Assembly: GCF_051020985.1 (NCBI RefSeq)
Contig: NC_135000.1
Span: 3,906,001-3,970,000 of the forward strand
DNA length: 64,000 nt
Reading direction: 5' to 3'
From: Nomia melanderi
Taxonomy: Eukaryota; Arthropoda; Insecta; Hymenoptera; Halictidae
Below the pieces are notes generated by a model, which saw nothing but the letters and a program-made list of their open reading frames with translations, had not been told where the DNA came from and made no database searches. A program made the position numbers and the translations under genes. Positions 11,201-25,151 of the stretch are shown here, piece by piece (within the stretch, counting starts at the first letter, position 1; each line of letters opens with the position of its first letter).

Positions 11201-14142
11201 TCGTATCGCTAATAATCTGTATTTGAATTATGCTTTTGATAAATAAATTAGCTCCAGCTGAGTTAGGGATTGGAAACAATATTTCCTCATCTTTAAAGAA
11301 TGTAGAAATTTATGAAAATGATGTAAGTGAATAATGCGATGAGAAAAGAGTAATAAAAGAACCTGCTTAATGGATTGTAATGAATAAGAAATTAACGACT
11401 GTTATAAAAATCTTCCATAAGTCAGGTGCTACAGTAGTTAATTCTCGAGTAAAACTATTTTTTCATCTCATTTCCTCTGGAATATTCTTCACATTCTAAT
11501 TTTATCATTCCCACAAAAAAAACGAAGGTAAACGAAACAATTATAAGGAAATCATAATTAACAGCAGATAAAGGAGTTTCGTAACCGCAAATCCCTCATG
11601 CGTTTAAAGTACCGCTTATAATTAGCGACCTTGTCGCGAGACGAACATTCCAGAGGTAAAAAAGAGAAAAGTGGACGTGTCTATTGAATTTTGTAAAACC
11701 GCTGATTTATTGCAGCTGATCGGAACTTTTTATGCTGTCGATCGATATTATACGGCAGAATCATTGCAAAAGAAATGTATACATACATTTTTTCTCAGAG
11801 CTCATTCCTTTTTTGTTCTTCAATTTACGTACAGTTTCTTACTTTGTCGCGTAAAGTATCGTCGACGTTTCGTAAAAAAATTATAAATACTTCTTGCAAA
11901 AATACATTTAAGTGCAAAGGGTTAATACTACAGTATTTAACCTGAAAAAGGAAATTCCTCTTTTTTTATAGCTTGTTAATAATCATATTTGTTAATGATC
12001 TATGACAGCAATGAAATATTTGGGCAAAATTTCTTATGAATCTTGGATTTTTAGTTTAAATGAATTATATATAATTAATACATTCAGTCAGTTCATTAAA
12101 GGACTGATACTTTGCATTTTTCATTTGTACGTAATTTTTATTTTACATTGTATTTCATTTTCGTTTATATTTTACTTATTACTTTCGAATAGATGAATTT
12201 AACGAAATCATTCACTGAATTATGTGGACTTTTCTCCGACGTACACGGTGTTCCATACGAAAATCCATGATTTCCATTATTCAGGTGATTTAGCCTTGAC
12301 GTATGCGCTCTAAATAGGTTAACCGAAGAATTTCGATGCTGAATCGACGATAAAAATAATCTTACGCCGACGTTTATCGTGCGATCATCGATAAGAAAGT
12401 GGCCCTCGTCGCGATTAATATGTCGGGTTTCGTCCACGCAATGAACGGTGGCAATATCGGCGGACTACCTGCAGTTAAACACTGCAAATAATAAATAAAA
12501 ATGGATCATGATATGAGAAACGATTTTTCCGGTAGATACCTTGATTTATTTATTCCTGCTGGTAGAAGTTACCTTTATTTCTTATTGCAAAAGTAGTTAT
12601 TATTTTGCATTTTTTATTTTTTACTTATTGCATAAGTCAGTTATTTATTTATTTATTTATATATCCATCCATCCATTTCTTGATTTATTTACTTATCTAT
12701 TTCTTTCTTTGCTTCTTTACCTGTCTATTTTTTATTTCTTTATTTATGGTTGAGTACAAAGTAACCTACTTACAAATAGATTTAACTAAATTATATTAGA
12801 TTATCATTTAATTTAAACGTAAATGGTTTGTTAATATTACCAATATTATATATTTTAACTATAATGTAGCTGTAACCTGTTAGTTGATAATCTTTCCACC
12901 ATTACGAGGACATTATGTTACTTGTCATTATTTATATTATTAATTTCCATTTATTGTTTTAAACTGAATTACGTTAGAATATTGATATGGCATAATTAAT
13001 CTGTATACAAACACTGTGGCATAATTAAGTTAACTGTAGCTTTAGTAAATATATAAGAAAACTGTATACAAGGATACTTTTCATATTCATTTTTCTATTA
13101 ATGTTCATATTAATTTCATTTTGAAAATATTAATTATTAGTAGAAAAATTGTGTTTGTAATGTGAGTACAATAGTGTCAAGATTGCGAAATACGTAGCAA
13201 CTAGAGTGTAACTAAGTGACAAGACTACACAAGGCTTTCCAGTTTACATTTCCATAAATGAATTACAATGATATTAAATCAGAGGTTAGTAAATTATACG
13301 TAAAACTAAAGATAACAAGTGTTAACTAACATCACCTGCTTAATATTTCTCTCAGATAACCCATTGTTTTCCGATAGCCCAAACTTACATGTAAATACAC
13401 TTATCTATCATTATCTTCGCAGCAATTATTTGCCTTCGGCATTCGTCATGCCTCACATTTAAGAAAAATCACCAACCTTGTAACAAAATGTAACATCAGT
13501 GTTCATTCATCTCTAGAAAATTCTGCATTCTTCATTAAATTGACAGATGAAACAATTCTTCGACAGGTAAATAGTGAGTCATTGTTCTTGAGACACTAGT
13601 TTCAACATGTGGCGTACAATTGTTTATCATGGACCATGTCATACATTAACACTAATAAACGCATTGTTGATTTAAATAAATAAATAATAAATAGATACAA
13701 TAAAATATAAATAAATAACGATAAATACAACCAACTGTAATAAAATATATTAACATAGTAATAATAATATTCAATAATATATAATATACACAATAGAAAA
13801 TATAAGAATGTTAGTAAATAACAAAAGTAAAATATACATGTACGTAGAACATGTAAAAGCAAAAGAACAACTACGTATCAGTAGCGACCGTAGATGTGAA
13901 ACTTAAGGAATGATTAAAGAAAGAAATATAAATATTAAACGTACCTGCATTTTAACTATCAATCATATTTTTACAAAAGAAACATAGGTAATTATTAACT
14001 TAACACGGAAACAATGCACAAAATTATTTTTGCATAATAAAGAAAAGATTATATATTTTAATTTGTTTTTAACAAGAACGAAAAATTATAAACACATTTT
14101 TTAATTTCGAAACATCAGTTATTTAACAGGTATTTTTAATAT
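11200..14142. other. AT-rich gene-poor stretch
   Basis: It contains T-rich simple sequence (12545-12760, 'tatttatttattta' type, plus AT-rich tracts to 13830). A solitary 'aagtgcaaagggttaa' at 11910-11925 matches the inverted end of family A elements. A GC-richer patch at 12200-12480 shows no recognised coding. No gene is supported. Confidence 0.35.
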
Positions 14143-14380
14143 TAACCCTTTGCGCTCAATAAGCCCCGCAAGGCACCACTTACAGTACTAAATATTTTAA
14201 TGAACAAAGTTGATAAAACTACCCTAAGGTTATTGCATTTGTTGAACATGCAAATTTTATCCTAAGGAAATTGAAAAATCCGGAAAGTATTATACGTTTT
14301 CGAATTTTCATTAGGGGTGCTATAAAGGTGGTTTGGAGTTACTAGTCGGTTACAGAAGGGGTTGGAGCAGTAAGGGTTGA
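14143..14380. mobile_element. decayed TTAA element, family A-like
   Basis: The element begins TTAACCCTTTGCGCTC and ends near 'agcagtaagggttgat', with weakly complementary termini. The interior differs from the other family A copies, so this is either a diverged subfamily or an old copy. Confidence 0.45.
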
Positions 14381-14403
14381 TAGTCAAGTTAACAAAAATC
14401 ATC

Positions 14404-14654
14404 TTAACCAGCAAACTGTGTTTGACGAGTTTACACGTCATCTTAAAACTCTTAATGGTGATAACTTTCTCAACGATGGATTATTTATTTTCTCAGACAA
14501 ACATGTAATTCTTCTTCGTTTCGCTTTAGTTTTTCGTTAGGATATATTTTAAGTGCATTTGGCCTGCATTTAACGAGTATATACTTCATTATTTGATTTT
14601 ATTGCGCACACATTGAGAGATTTTTCAAACTAAATTCCTCACTTAACTGGTTAA
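14404..14654. mobile_element. TTAA-flanked MITE, family B (copy 1, inverted)
   Basis: This 251-bp unit, bounded by TTAA on both sides, is the reverse complement of the elements at 34355-34605 and 56526-56776. All three are 251 bp. The terminus is TTAACCAGTTAAGYGTG versus TTAACCAG...GTTTGACGAG at the other end, so terminal inverted complementarity is limited. It is non-autonomous and without transposase. Confidence 0.8.
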
Positions 14655-14689
14655 AATGCGTTCTATACGGTGGAACGACTAAAAATTCA

Positions 14690-15000
14690 GCAGGACTGCG
14701 TGGCGAACGTCTGGAAGATCTATTTGTGACGCGAGGAAGACTGTGTCTGGATTATCGAGTTACGGTTAAACCATAACCGTCACGACAACGCCGAAATAAC
14801 CGTTTTAATTTAATATGCGTCGAGTATAAGCGCGCCGGACCAGCTTCGCGTTCCGTTTCCACCGAATAATCTTTCCGGCAGGATTACAATTTGTCAGCTG
14901 CCTCGTTCCAATTATTCGGATCGATGTCACGTGGACAGAAACAGCCGCATACTTACGGATGCGATTCCCTATAGCCAATTGAACAATGGAAGTCACCTGC
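14690..15000. other. GC-richer block with short perfect hairpin
   Basis: The block contains ACGGTTA-AACCA-TAACCGT (14762-14780), a perfect 7-bp inverted repeat. A CGCATCC|GTAAGT donor-like site lies on the - strand near 14953-14963. No coding frame is recognised. Confidence 0.3.
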
Positions 15001-15039
15001 AGCGAATTTGCTAGTGGAGTTTGCTTTTGGTGAGTTTGA

Positions 15040-15690
15040 TGACTTGGGACTTCTGGAACTTTAAAGACTTTGAGAAGTTTGAGGGCTTCGAGGGACTTTG
15101 GGGACTTTGAGAATTTTTAATGGCTCTGAGACCTTTAGGACTTTGGGGACTTCAAGGCTTTGAAGACTTTGAGAATTTTTAATGACTCTACGACTTTCAG
15201 GACTTTTAAGACCTTTAAGACTTGGAGGGACTTTGAGGACTTCGAGAACTTTGGGGACTTTGTAGACTTTGAGAATTTTTATTCACTCTAAGACTTTTAG
15301 GACATTTAATGACATTAAGATTTTTAGGATTATTAGGATTTTTAGTGACCCCAGAACTTTTATAACTTTTATCATTTTTAATGGTTATTTTAAAGACTTT
15401 TAATGGTGAAGACTATTATTGACTTTAAGACTGTTAGAACTTTCAATGACTCTAGGATCTTTGAAATTTAAGACTGTAGAATTTTAAAACTGTGGGACTC
15501 GTTTATTTAGACTCATTTATAGACTCATTTATAGACGTTTATAAACTCATTTTAAGTACCTAGAACTCTAAGACTCTAGGACCATGGAACTCTAAGATTT
15601 TAAGACATTAAGGATTTAAAGCTTCCAGACTTTAAGACTCTAAAACTCTAAGACTCTAGGACTCTAAGACTGTAGGACACTAGGACTCAC
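15040..15690 (+). repeat. degenerate GACTTTGAGA / GACTCTAAGACTTT minisatellite
   Basis: Ten- to twelve-base units such as 'ggactttgag', 'gactctaagac' and 'tttaggactt' recur for about 650 bp. The + strand is purine-biased (GA with T). No reading frame is maintained. Confidence 0.85.
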
Positions 15691-16974
15691 TTAGTGAACT
15701 TCGCAATACGGTTTTCACAGTAAATAAACTTTCAATTCAACATTTTTAAAGTTTCCATGGTAAACATTTTTTCATTTCAACAGTACGGTTTTCATGGTAA
15801 ACCAAGCAACTAAATTAAAACAATTCTGTTGATTCCTTAATTTATTTTATTATAATGGAATCTAGCAATAGTTTTTAAACAAATAATTTCACCAGTAGCT
15901 TCTCTTAATAAATAATTTGATTATTAATAGAAATAAATTGTTACTAATACTCACTGACACTATTAGTAGTCTTCTATTAAATTTAACAGTAGAGTTCTGA
16001 TAATAAATTCATTAACAGTGAACTTATAGGAAATTTAGAACAGTAATAGTATCTTAATAAATTTAGCGTTACAGTTCGATTAGTAAACTCCGGAATAATT
16101 GTAGCTTTCCAATGAATTCAGCCCTAGGATTATATTTCTGATATCCTCCGCACAAAACTACAAAAATTTTAATCACCCCGCAATTTTAATCGCCCTGAAG
16201 CCTTAGATTTTTGGCAAATCTTTATTCGCCTCTTCGTTGGTACATCGAGACCGAGGAGCAACCACAATTACAGTTTAAATTTGGGGAAGAATTTTCGGTG
16301 ATAGGGTCGCCGATCCGGCAAAAGCAATGATTAAATTCCCAATTAGCGAAAGCACTTGGCTTCATTATCCAGAATAGTCCTCTAATTATTCAAAATCATC
16401 TTTAAATCTCGATCCACCGCTTAGTGAACATTGCCAGACTATTTCCAATTATCAGAGGACGAATTTAATCTGATTTCCATATTGATATTAGAATCAATAT
16501 TTTTTCGTGAATTTTGGTTGATATTTATACAAATAGTCATTAAATCTTTTGTCCAATATGAACGACAGAGCGACACTGCATATAATTTTTCTAATATCAT
16601 TTTTGGATATCGCCAGAAAGATTCTTTTTCATTTCAGAAGTAGAGATCAAAATAAGGGATTGTTTTGAACTGCATGCTGAAAACACTTGCGATCGATTTA
16701 GATCTCTTTTTACGATATCTTCGCTGTTGCAAACGGTTTATATCTACTGCTCTCAATGGATAGGAGACGTAATCAATATGTTATCTAAAATTTTATCAAA
16801 AATCATGGAATATTTTTGGAATTAGAAATTAACTTGGATATTGATTTTGCAATTTGAACAATATGAGAGTCCTGCTTGATATCAAAGGTGAGCAGTTATT
16901 TTATAGAGATTTTTAAATTTAAGAACTGATTTTTTGTAGAATAAATTTCTAGATTCAATATTCAATTTTAACTG
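15691..16974. other. AT-rich intergenic sequence
   Basis: There are loose repeats of 'acggttttcatggtaaac' type at 15710-15800. The 70-codon + strand frame at 16431 has no recognisable features. Nothing else is seen. Confidence 0.3.
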
Positions 16975-17180
16975 GAAAACTGTATTACAGATATATTAAT
17001 ATATAATAATAATTTAACCCAAAAATTATACTACAGATATATTAGTATCTATCAGTAAAATATAATTTAACTAAAAAATTATGCTACAGATATATTAACA
17101 TCTATCAGTAAAATATAATTTAACTAAAAAATTATGCTACAGATATATTAACATCTGTACAGAAAAATATATCAGTAAAA
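16975..17180. repeat. ~53-bp tandem repeat, about four copies
   Basis: 'acagatatattaacatct' recurs at about 16987, 17033, 17086 and 17139. Units contain 'atcagtaaaatataatttaa'. The last two copies are nearly identical. Confidence 0.85.
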
Positions 17181-18224
17181 TATATAGTTTATCCAATTAT
17201 TTAACTGAAAATGTCTAAACATAGACTCAGTATTTGTCTCACCGTCAACTCAACAATAATCAAGAAACTCATGAGGTTCACCGATTATTGGCAAACATCA
17301 GCGAAATCGAGGCTCATATCGTCGATGACCTATCGAATTATCGTTTGATAAACTCTCAAGGAAAAATAATTCTATCTCCCTATGCACGATTGCCAAACTA
17401 ATTTTTCTTATTTATAATTTAAAGTCGCATTCGTGGTAGAATTTTTAGTTTTATTTGCATTTTAATGTAATTACGTTATAATTATGTATCATATTTATTT
17501 ACAACAGAATATATTTGTATAACAATAAATTGATGCAACATATTGCACATCACATTAACGTCGTTTTACATTTAATTAATTTAACATTAACATAATAAAA
17601 CAAAAAATACAATATTAAACATCTGTTATCCAACATTTAACACAATCGAAATATAATTTACAAATTTCAACTTGTGACTCGATAAAATCATAATAATAAT
17701 AATAATCTGGCCATATTGAAAAGAAACAACATCAATCGAGTTCAACAATGATTAGCCACTATTTACACGATACTAATTAATGTACATGCGAAATGAGATT
17801 ACGGTTGTCATAAATTATCAAAAATGTCAGTGAGCTGGCGAAAGGTTGTCAGCGTTCTGATACGCTGTCAATTCATTTATTTCGCGAAGTTTGTCAGCAA
17901 TGTTTTATTTCCTCCTTTATTCGTTATGTCTTTAACATTTCGAGGATAATAATTTAAATAATTGTAATTATTATTTGGAATATTATTGTACAATATTCCG
18001 AGAACATATTTGATCCTCAAATTTTCATATTTCTCGCATCGTCAGTTTTTTACGCATCATCACATTTTCGTTAAAAATTATTATTGTATGTATTACTTTC
18101 ATAGGTAATTAACTATTATTGGAAATAGATTTCGTTAATGTACTATTCGTTTCTGTGGAAATAATATATATTTTACTGTTTCTTAATGAACTATTGGAAA
18201 CTGTCACTGTAATGACATCTCTTA
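17181..18224. other. AT-rich intergenic sequence
   Basis: No gene, RNA or structured repeat is recognised. A small (TAA)n run occurs near 17690-17705. Confidence 0.3.
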
Positions 18225-18560
18225 ATCGTATAATTTCAATTATTCAAACTAATACCAAAGAATACGGTATTAAAGAATTATTTATATTCCTTGCAATAAC
18301 AAAGATGTAACAATATAATACATTATACAGAGGCTCATCGTTTGAATAATTGTGGTATTAAATCATGATTTAATTGTCGTAAATAGTTTAAATATTTCTC
18401 TAATTTCAATTATTTAAACTAATACTAAAAAATACGATATTAAAGAATTATTTAAATTCCTTATGACAATAAAGATATAATCATATAATATCGATATAAA
18501 GATACAATAATTAAAGGTACAATCAAATAAATATCGATATAAAGATACAATAATTAAATA
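18225..18560. repeat. local duplication plus ~45-bp repeats
   Basis: The segment 'aattatttaaactaatac...aaagaattatttaaattcctt' occurs at about 18231 and again about 171 bp later. It is followed by repeats of 'atatcgatataaagatacaa' at 18495-18555. Confidence 0.7.
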
Positions 18561-19244
18561 ATAATTTAATACTACAATTATTCAAACGACGAGACGTTCC
18601 AAGTATTACATATTTTAATCACCATCAAACATTGATTAAAATCTATTTTTCCCAAATATCCTCATCACGAAAAATGAGTTTATTATAAAAACCAATTAAT
18701 GCGACGAGTATACGTCCATATTATTACACCAACCGAGCAATTACTCGGTCGATCGATAACCAAGATAACAATTTCGGGAAAGATAATGACCGAGTAAACT
18801 TCAAATCATTCTTTCCCACCGTAGCTTTCGAAAAATAAGCAACCAGAACGACGAAACTGTTCGTCGATCGGTGAAACTTTCTGCGGAAGGGACGAAAATT
18901 GAGCAACCGGGGATATAGTATTTCGACGGATCGACAGTTTCAAGAGCCGACGACTAACGTTGGGCAGAAGTTGTTTAAAGTGACGAACAACGAATGATGA
19001 ATAAATCCGAACTCGAGAATAACGAATAATTCATATATTAGTCGGTCACAGACACGGTAAACAAATGAAATTTACATGAAAGTTACACAACGATGCATAT
19101 GGTAACATAAGGAATAACGTTAATGATATTGGCTTGTTATGATACGATATTGTAAATGCAAATAAGAAATAATGAACAGTAAATTAGCAACAGGGGTTCC
19201 TCACACGAATAACGTAGAAGCTGCAGTAACAAGTAACCGAATAA

Positions 19245-19605
19245 TGATTAATTATTTATTTGCTCAAATAAACTTTCATCTAAAATTTAAAAAATATATA
19301 ATAATCGTAATAATAACAATAATAATTTACTATGATTTACATATTGTAAATATATTTTCATTTAAAAAGGTAACTGATTACTATCCGATTATTCGTTAAT
19401 ACATAGATTTCTTTTATATAATGAAAAGAATAATATATAAACCGGACAACTATTAATTATATATGTTCTCAAATAAACTTTCATCTGAAATTTTCAAAAA
19501 TATCTAACAATCACAATAATAATAATAATATTTTACTATATTCCAATTATTTTAAATAAATCTTCATTTAAAGAAATAAACTATCAATCATTATTCGGTC
19601 ACTTG
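19245..19605. repeat. ~210-bp diverged tandem duplication
   Basis: 'ctcaaataaactttcatct' occurs at about 19263 and 19471, with the downstream AT-rich sequence also similar between copies. Confidence 0.65.
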
Positions 19606-19719
19606 TTGCATATATATTTGTAAAACATAAAATGAATGAAATGAATGGAAAAATAAATGAATTAATGAAATAAAGAAATAAATTAATTAAATACAGAAAT
19701 AAATAAATGAATTAATTGT

Positions 19720-20110
19720 TTATTCGTTGTTGTTACTCGGATAAAGTTTCAGCCGAGCAATGTCCAACGTACTTAGCCGACGACCACGACGACGCCGCTC
19801 TCGTCTGTGGACCGACCAAGTTCCCGATGTGATCGGAATATAATCGACGCGTCGGCAATTATTCGCGCCAGTATAGAACCGTACGCCGCGAATAACAATT
19901 CGGGGGTTGCGCGCAACGCTTCTTACCGGTGTCCCTCGCCACGGGCGCATTGTTTGGGAACTCGTGACACCACTGGCGGAAATACAACACCTGATATCGA
20001 TGTTCAACAATTACTAGACCGCGGATTTTTCTGCGTTTATGGGAAACTCGGAAATGTGAAATTGGACAGGACGCACGATAACAATTGCAGTCATATGGAT
20101 AATAATTTAT
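19720..20110. other. GC-rich block of unknown function
   Basis: It is CpG-rich compared with the flanks. Frames of about 100 codons are open on both strands over the same bases, so neither is trusted. No signal peptide, domain or splice pair is recognised. It could be a conserved regulatory element. Confidence 0.3.
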
Positions 20111-20959
20111 GTTAAATGAAGATCCACCGTTGCATTGGATTTGTCTTTAGAATTGAGGAACAAGTAGTACGCTTTATTCGTACATATACGTTGTCGTTAA
20201 TTTCATTAAAATTTAGTTATTTAAATTTAAAGTCATTTCGTTTCCTTTTATCGTTTTGCGTCTGAAACTGTCTTAAATTCATTTCAATTTCACTCTTACT
20301 GGAAGCAACCGTTTACTTATTTAACCCTTTACAAATGAATGCGGACATTTCACGGAAAGCAGATTTTCATGTTTGATTGAATTTCTGAAACAGCGAGAGA
20401 TCGGTACGTAATTTCCACTTCTACTGTTCTGTAAGCAATCAATGTATAATTTAGCCCCATCTGCTGAAGATTTTTATTTTTATTCGCAGCTGAAGATTTC
20501 TTGACGGATCTATTGTCAGTCAGCAAGTTTTCATTAAATAACACGATGTAACAGTCTTTTCGGAGCTGCTATTAAAAAGTGTTATAGTATGTAGCTGTCG
20601 ATTGTTCGTTGTACATGAAAACCATTGTTTCGTATTACCATTGAAAGTAATAAAATCTTTAATAACTGCTGTGTGTAGGAGTACATTCTATGCTTTTTCC
20701 GTACAAACCCGTTTTAAGTTTAAACGTTTCCCCGGTTCCAGACATTTAATTTTTCAGATAAAAATAGAGGAAATGTCAGCGAAAATAATAGTAGATAGAG
20801 ATTAAAATATGTATATCCTTTTTTCTAAATTCATCTGCATACAAAAGTAAGATTTCAAAATTTATTTTTTACATGAAAAATCTCTGAATATAAACAAAGT
20901 TTGCATAACATTTCGTTCTATCGCACTGCTTTTAAGCTTTGAGAAATTTTACCACGAAG

Positions 20960-21190
20960 AATGTTATAAGTATTATATATCATACATCATATCATACTGT
21001 ATCATATCATATCGTATATCATACCATACTATATCATATCATATCATATCATATCACATTGTATCATACCATATCACATATTATATCACATTATATCACA
21101 TTATATCATACCATATCATATTATATCATATTATATCATATAATGGTATGATATCATATTATATCATATTATATCATATTACATCATATT
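20960..21190. repeat. (ATATC)n-like AT satellite tract
   Basis: 'atcatatcatatcat' with T/C variants runs for about 230 bp. The apparent 70-codon + frame through it is repeat-derived. Confidence 0.9.
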
Positions 21191-22764
21191 ATAATTAAAA
21201 TTGCAATAACACTTTCTTAATATTTTTATACGTAACAAATGTTAAAATACACGTTTAATATCATCGTTCCCCTGATTTTCCTTCGACTCATGTAACAATT
21301 CGAAAGAAATTTGCAGCTGAATGATGACAATCAACATGGTTGTACAAATATTGTATAATTTCTATCTAATCGTGATTCGAAGATCATTGGTAAAGGTAAC
21401 CATGCAAACAAGCACGATAAAGAACATTAGACATTGTTACCAGGTGATCTGAAAGGATCGAAAACGTATTTCGTACCGAAATATAATTCCAAGTGTTCCC
21501 TAATTTTACTCGCATAAGGTAAGAGACTAATTAATTTGGACAGTTTCCTTTGATTTCAATCAATCCATCTTCATTCCGACCACGCGTTATCGATTCGATT
21601 ATAAAATTCTCGAAATTACTTTAAAAATACAATTTCCCTGTCACTAAATTACAGACGGCTATGAAAAATACATTAATTTAGCTTAAATTATTTACCGTAC
21701 TGATTTCTTTACTATCAATCAAATCTAAAATTAAGTGCAAACGTTTTCGTTCCGATTCCGTGTACTTATTTACTCCTTAATATAAATTGTATTTATATTG
21801 TGTTATGTAGAATTAAATGTATGCCATTTTTTTCAAGCAATAAATATTTCATTTGTTAAAATAAAATGTATCTTTGTTCCTTAAAAAAATATTTCACTCG
21901 TTAAAATAAAATATATCACTGTCAGCTGAAGAATAAATATTCCATTTGATTAAATAAAATGTATTTAATCTTTTATATAAAATCAAGCATATCTTTTTTA
22001 CTGAAAAATAATAAAAAAACAGTTAATATAAAAATATTAAAAAGGGACGTTGATGCCAAAATGTTTAATAAAAGAGTTTCGAATAAAAGCTACTATAATT
22101 GATTTAATTAGATCTATGTAGTATACTATAATAACAATAATATCTATTACGTTTGCTGTTCCTGAAGAAATTCGAATGCTCGAGTCATACGTCGCGACCT
22201 CGAAGTAGAAAATTCGGGAACAGCTCGATTTTGCATGATTCCTCGCTGCAAGTGAGATTCGAATTCCGATCGTGGAATAACAACGAAGTATTTTTGATTG
22301 GATTAAACAAAATAATTACGAAGTAATGGTGAAATTCAAGACGAAACCGGAAATGTAATTGACGATGGATGGTAATTCCACTCGGATTGAATAACCAACA
22401 GTTTTACCATTCTGATTTCTATTACTCTGACCTTACACGAGGTACGTGTTGGATGAAAAAAAATGATTGTAAAACACTGGCCTCGGTATTACGGTTTCAT
22501 TCGTGCAGAAGAAAAAAACGTCATTCATGTAAATTTTGAAGAGACTCCGAATCTGCGTGACGATTCCCTGCAGTAAATTTGGGAACCATGAAATTTGGAT
22601 TATTAGGATCATTAGCTGTAAATTAATGAACATTGTTATTGCATCGAAGTGATTTTGTGGGCTTGCAATGTGTGTTGTGAGTGTACACTTCGTCGGAAGT
22701 ACCATTGTGTTCAGAGAATCTTTAATTCAAATAGAAGAAACGTTTAGTCTAAGTCGAATCATAA
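21191..22764. other. AT-rich intergenic sequence
   Basis: Nothing recognisable. A slightly GC-richer patch at 22160-22420 lacks coding signals. Confidence 0.3.
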
Positions 22765-22925
22765 TTAGATCTTATAATAAAATTTTATAATATTTAATAT
22801 ATGATATATTGTGAAATCTTGTAATATCTAATATATAATAAAATTTTGTGATATCTAATATACGATAAAATCTCATAATATCTAATTGTATATTATATAT
22901 TAAATCTTATATTACATATATAATG
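22765..22925. repeat. ~37-bp AT-rich tandem repeat
   Basis: 'tctaatatacgataaaatct' type units recur about four times. Confidence 0.65.
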
Positions 22926-22969
22926 TAAAGCAAAGTACGCAAATTAAATTACAAAACAATTGAAACCTC

Positions 22970-23046
22970 AATAGATGCACTCTAGGAATTTCTGTAGAAG
23001 AATTTCAAAAAGTCAGTTTGATTGCTCGGTAGTTTTAGTGTTAAAA
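22970..23046. mobile_element. partial TTAA MITE, family E right end
   Basis: 'gatgcactctaggaatttct' through 'gctcggtagttttagtgttaa' matches the right part of the 107-bp element at 28635-28741. The left terminus is missing or decayed. Confidence 0.6.
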
Positions 23047-23069
23047 AACATGTGCGTTAAATTTTTATA

Positions 23070-23630
23070 CTGTTTTAAATAACATTAGACGATCTAGAAT
23101 ACAATAGAAGCAGCTAAATGATTAACTAATGTAAGAAGTTACAGTTTCACAGTATTTTAAACATCATTAGATGAAATAGAGTATAATAGAAGCAGCTACG
23201 TGAATAACTCGTGTAAGAAATTACAGTTTCACATTGTTCTAAATATCATTAGATGGAACTGAATACGTTAGGAATAGCTATATGATTAACTAGTCTAAGA
23301 AACTACATTTTCATATTGTTCTAAACATCATTAGATGAAATAGAATATAATAGAAGCAGGTACATGAATAACTCGTGTAAGAAATTACATTTTCACATTG
23401 TTCTAAATATCATTAGATGAAATAGAATATAATAGAAGCAGCTACGTGAATAACTCGTGTAAGAAATTACATTTTCACACTGTTCTAAATATCATTAGAT
23501 GAAATAGAATATAATAGAAGCAGCTAAATGATTAACTAATGTAAGAAGTTACATTTTCACACTGTTCTAAATACCATTAGATGAAACTGAAAACGTTAGA
23601 AGCAGCTTCGCGAATAACTCGTGTAATGCC
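23070..23630 (+). repeat. ~82-bp tandem repeat, about seven copies
   Basis: 'atcattagatgaaatagaat' variants recur at about 23163, 23245, 23327, 23409, 23491 and 23572, with 'aatagaagcagcta' and 'ataactcgtgtaagaaatta' in each unit. The period resembles that of the array at 2165 but the sequence is unrelated. Confidence 0.9.
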
Positions 23631-23659
23631 AAAAAATAGACTTATCTTGTTTCAAAGTT

Positions 23660-24110
23660 CACGGTTTTAATTTGAATTCTAGTTTTTGGTTTAACGGAGG
23701 AAAACCAGATCGATATCTGAAAATCTTCTGTTTCCGGAGTTCGGAACTGATCATCGAAGTCATCCGAAAGAAGCAATGGCGCGTAGCGTGTATACATAGC
23801 ACACCTATATCTCGGCTGCTAACGATAAGGGGATCCATGGCGCTGAAAGAATGCGAAGATTCTTATCGTTTCGCGTAACAGCCGCGAATAATCCTGTTCC
23901 CCCGGGTGAACAAACTTTACAGCTGGCGAGGAATTCGGGCAACGGGTCGCTGACGAAATAGCCAGATTCAACAGTGCCAAAATTTCGTGTTCGCATCGGG
24001 GAACTACTTATTCTCTTTTTGCAACGTGGTGTCTTCAAGGTTACCACTGGTACCATCAACCTGTTCCAACAGTCGACGGTTTTTCTACATAAATGTTCGG
24101 TGTAACGATT
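23660..24110. other. GC-richer block; - strand frame open, unrecognised
   Basis: The - strand is open from about 24155 to 23805 (116 codons) over GC-richer sequence, and a shorter + frame overlaps it. The translation has no recognised domain, signal peptide or splice context. It could be a relic of an inserted sequence or an unassigned exon. Confidence 0.25.
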
Positions 24111-24432
24111 GAATATTGATTGTAGAAATTGTTTGTGAAACGTTGAACGAATCAAATTTCGCTAGCGGTCTGTCAGATATTTCGATGGAAACTGGAGAAA
24201 TTGTTGAAGAGAATATGGGTGTTTTGATTGTAGAAGTGAAGTTGAGAATCGAGTATCAATGGTTTAATTTGTTTCGATATTTTGACGGTGAAGATTGTTT
24301 TTTAAAAATTTATTTAGAATTGAATAGGTGTGACTTGGAATTACTGGAATTTTAAAATAAAATATATTATGGAAAATTGATGTTTATTTCTGTGTGAATT
24401 TTTATATTGAGCATAGCTTTGCTGTATAGAGT

Positions 24433-24470
24433 ACTGGTACCTAACTCTTGGAGTCTGGAGAACACGAAGA
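24433..24470 (+). repeat. 38-bp exact direct repeat (left copy)
   Basis: The sequence starting 'actggtacctaactcttgga' is repeated identically at 26058-26095. The two copies bracket the CpG-rich first exon of the secreted-protein gene. Confidence 0.9.
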
Positions 24471-24589
24471 TACATAAGGAAATGTGTAAGGTTGGTACAA
24501 GACAGAAGAATAATTTTGATAAGAATCAATCCTCTATTAACTATCTCAACCACCTTATCATACTTTACATAAGCCACTGGCGAACTTAA

Positions 24590-25140
24590 AATAGCATTCC
24601 CCCAATCGAGCAACTCAAACAACTAAAAATTCTCATCCTCTCCCAGAAAACAATTGAATCCCACTGATCCTTTTCAAAACATCAAAAACAAAAGAAGGCC
24701 CTATGAATCCAATTGCTCAATCAACCCGATTGAAGCATTCTCTAAATTCCTCATCTCAGAAGCTCCCGCTCCAAGTTACCCAAAAACTCTCATCCATCCT
24801 CTAAAACCGATAGAACCCCACATCTCTTCAAACTCCTCAAACACTCCAACACCTAATAAATCAGTAATTGCAACATTCGCTAAATTTTTCCAAATAACTC
24901 AAAAATCTCATCGACCCTTTACAACTATGAAAACCCCACATTCCCCTACAAAATCCTAAAAGCAGACCAAGTACCCTACGAACCTACTAAATCAGCAACC
25001 AACGTTCACCATCCTCAAAACTCCCGCAACCGACTCAAGAATTTCGCCCCCCTTGAGCACCAGTTCAACTTCGAATCCCCCTTCAAATCCCGAAAAACAA
25101 GCGAAACACCCTATCCCAAATCATTTACCACCTGAAGTCC
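24590..25140. other. strongly G-poor (C/A-rich) tract downstream of a first-exon donor
   Basis: On the + strand G is rare and C abundant, so an RNA from the - strand would be G-rich here. It begins right after the - strand donor at 25151 and fades after roughly 550 bp. Irregular 'aaaactctcatc' and 'ctcctcaaacactccaac' phrases give some repetitiveness. This is seen directly; the link to transcription is inference. Confidence 0.5.
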
Positions 25141-25151
25141 TGGAAACTTAC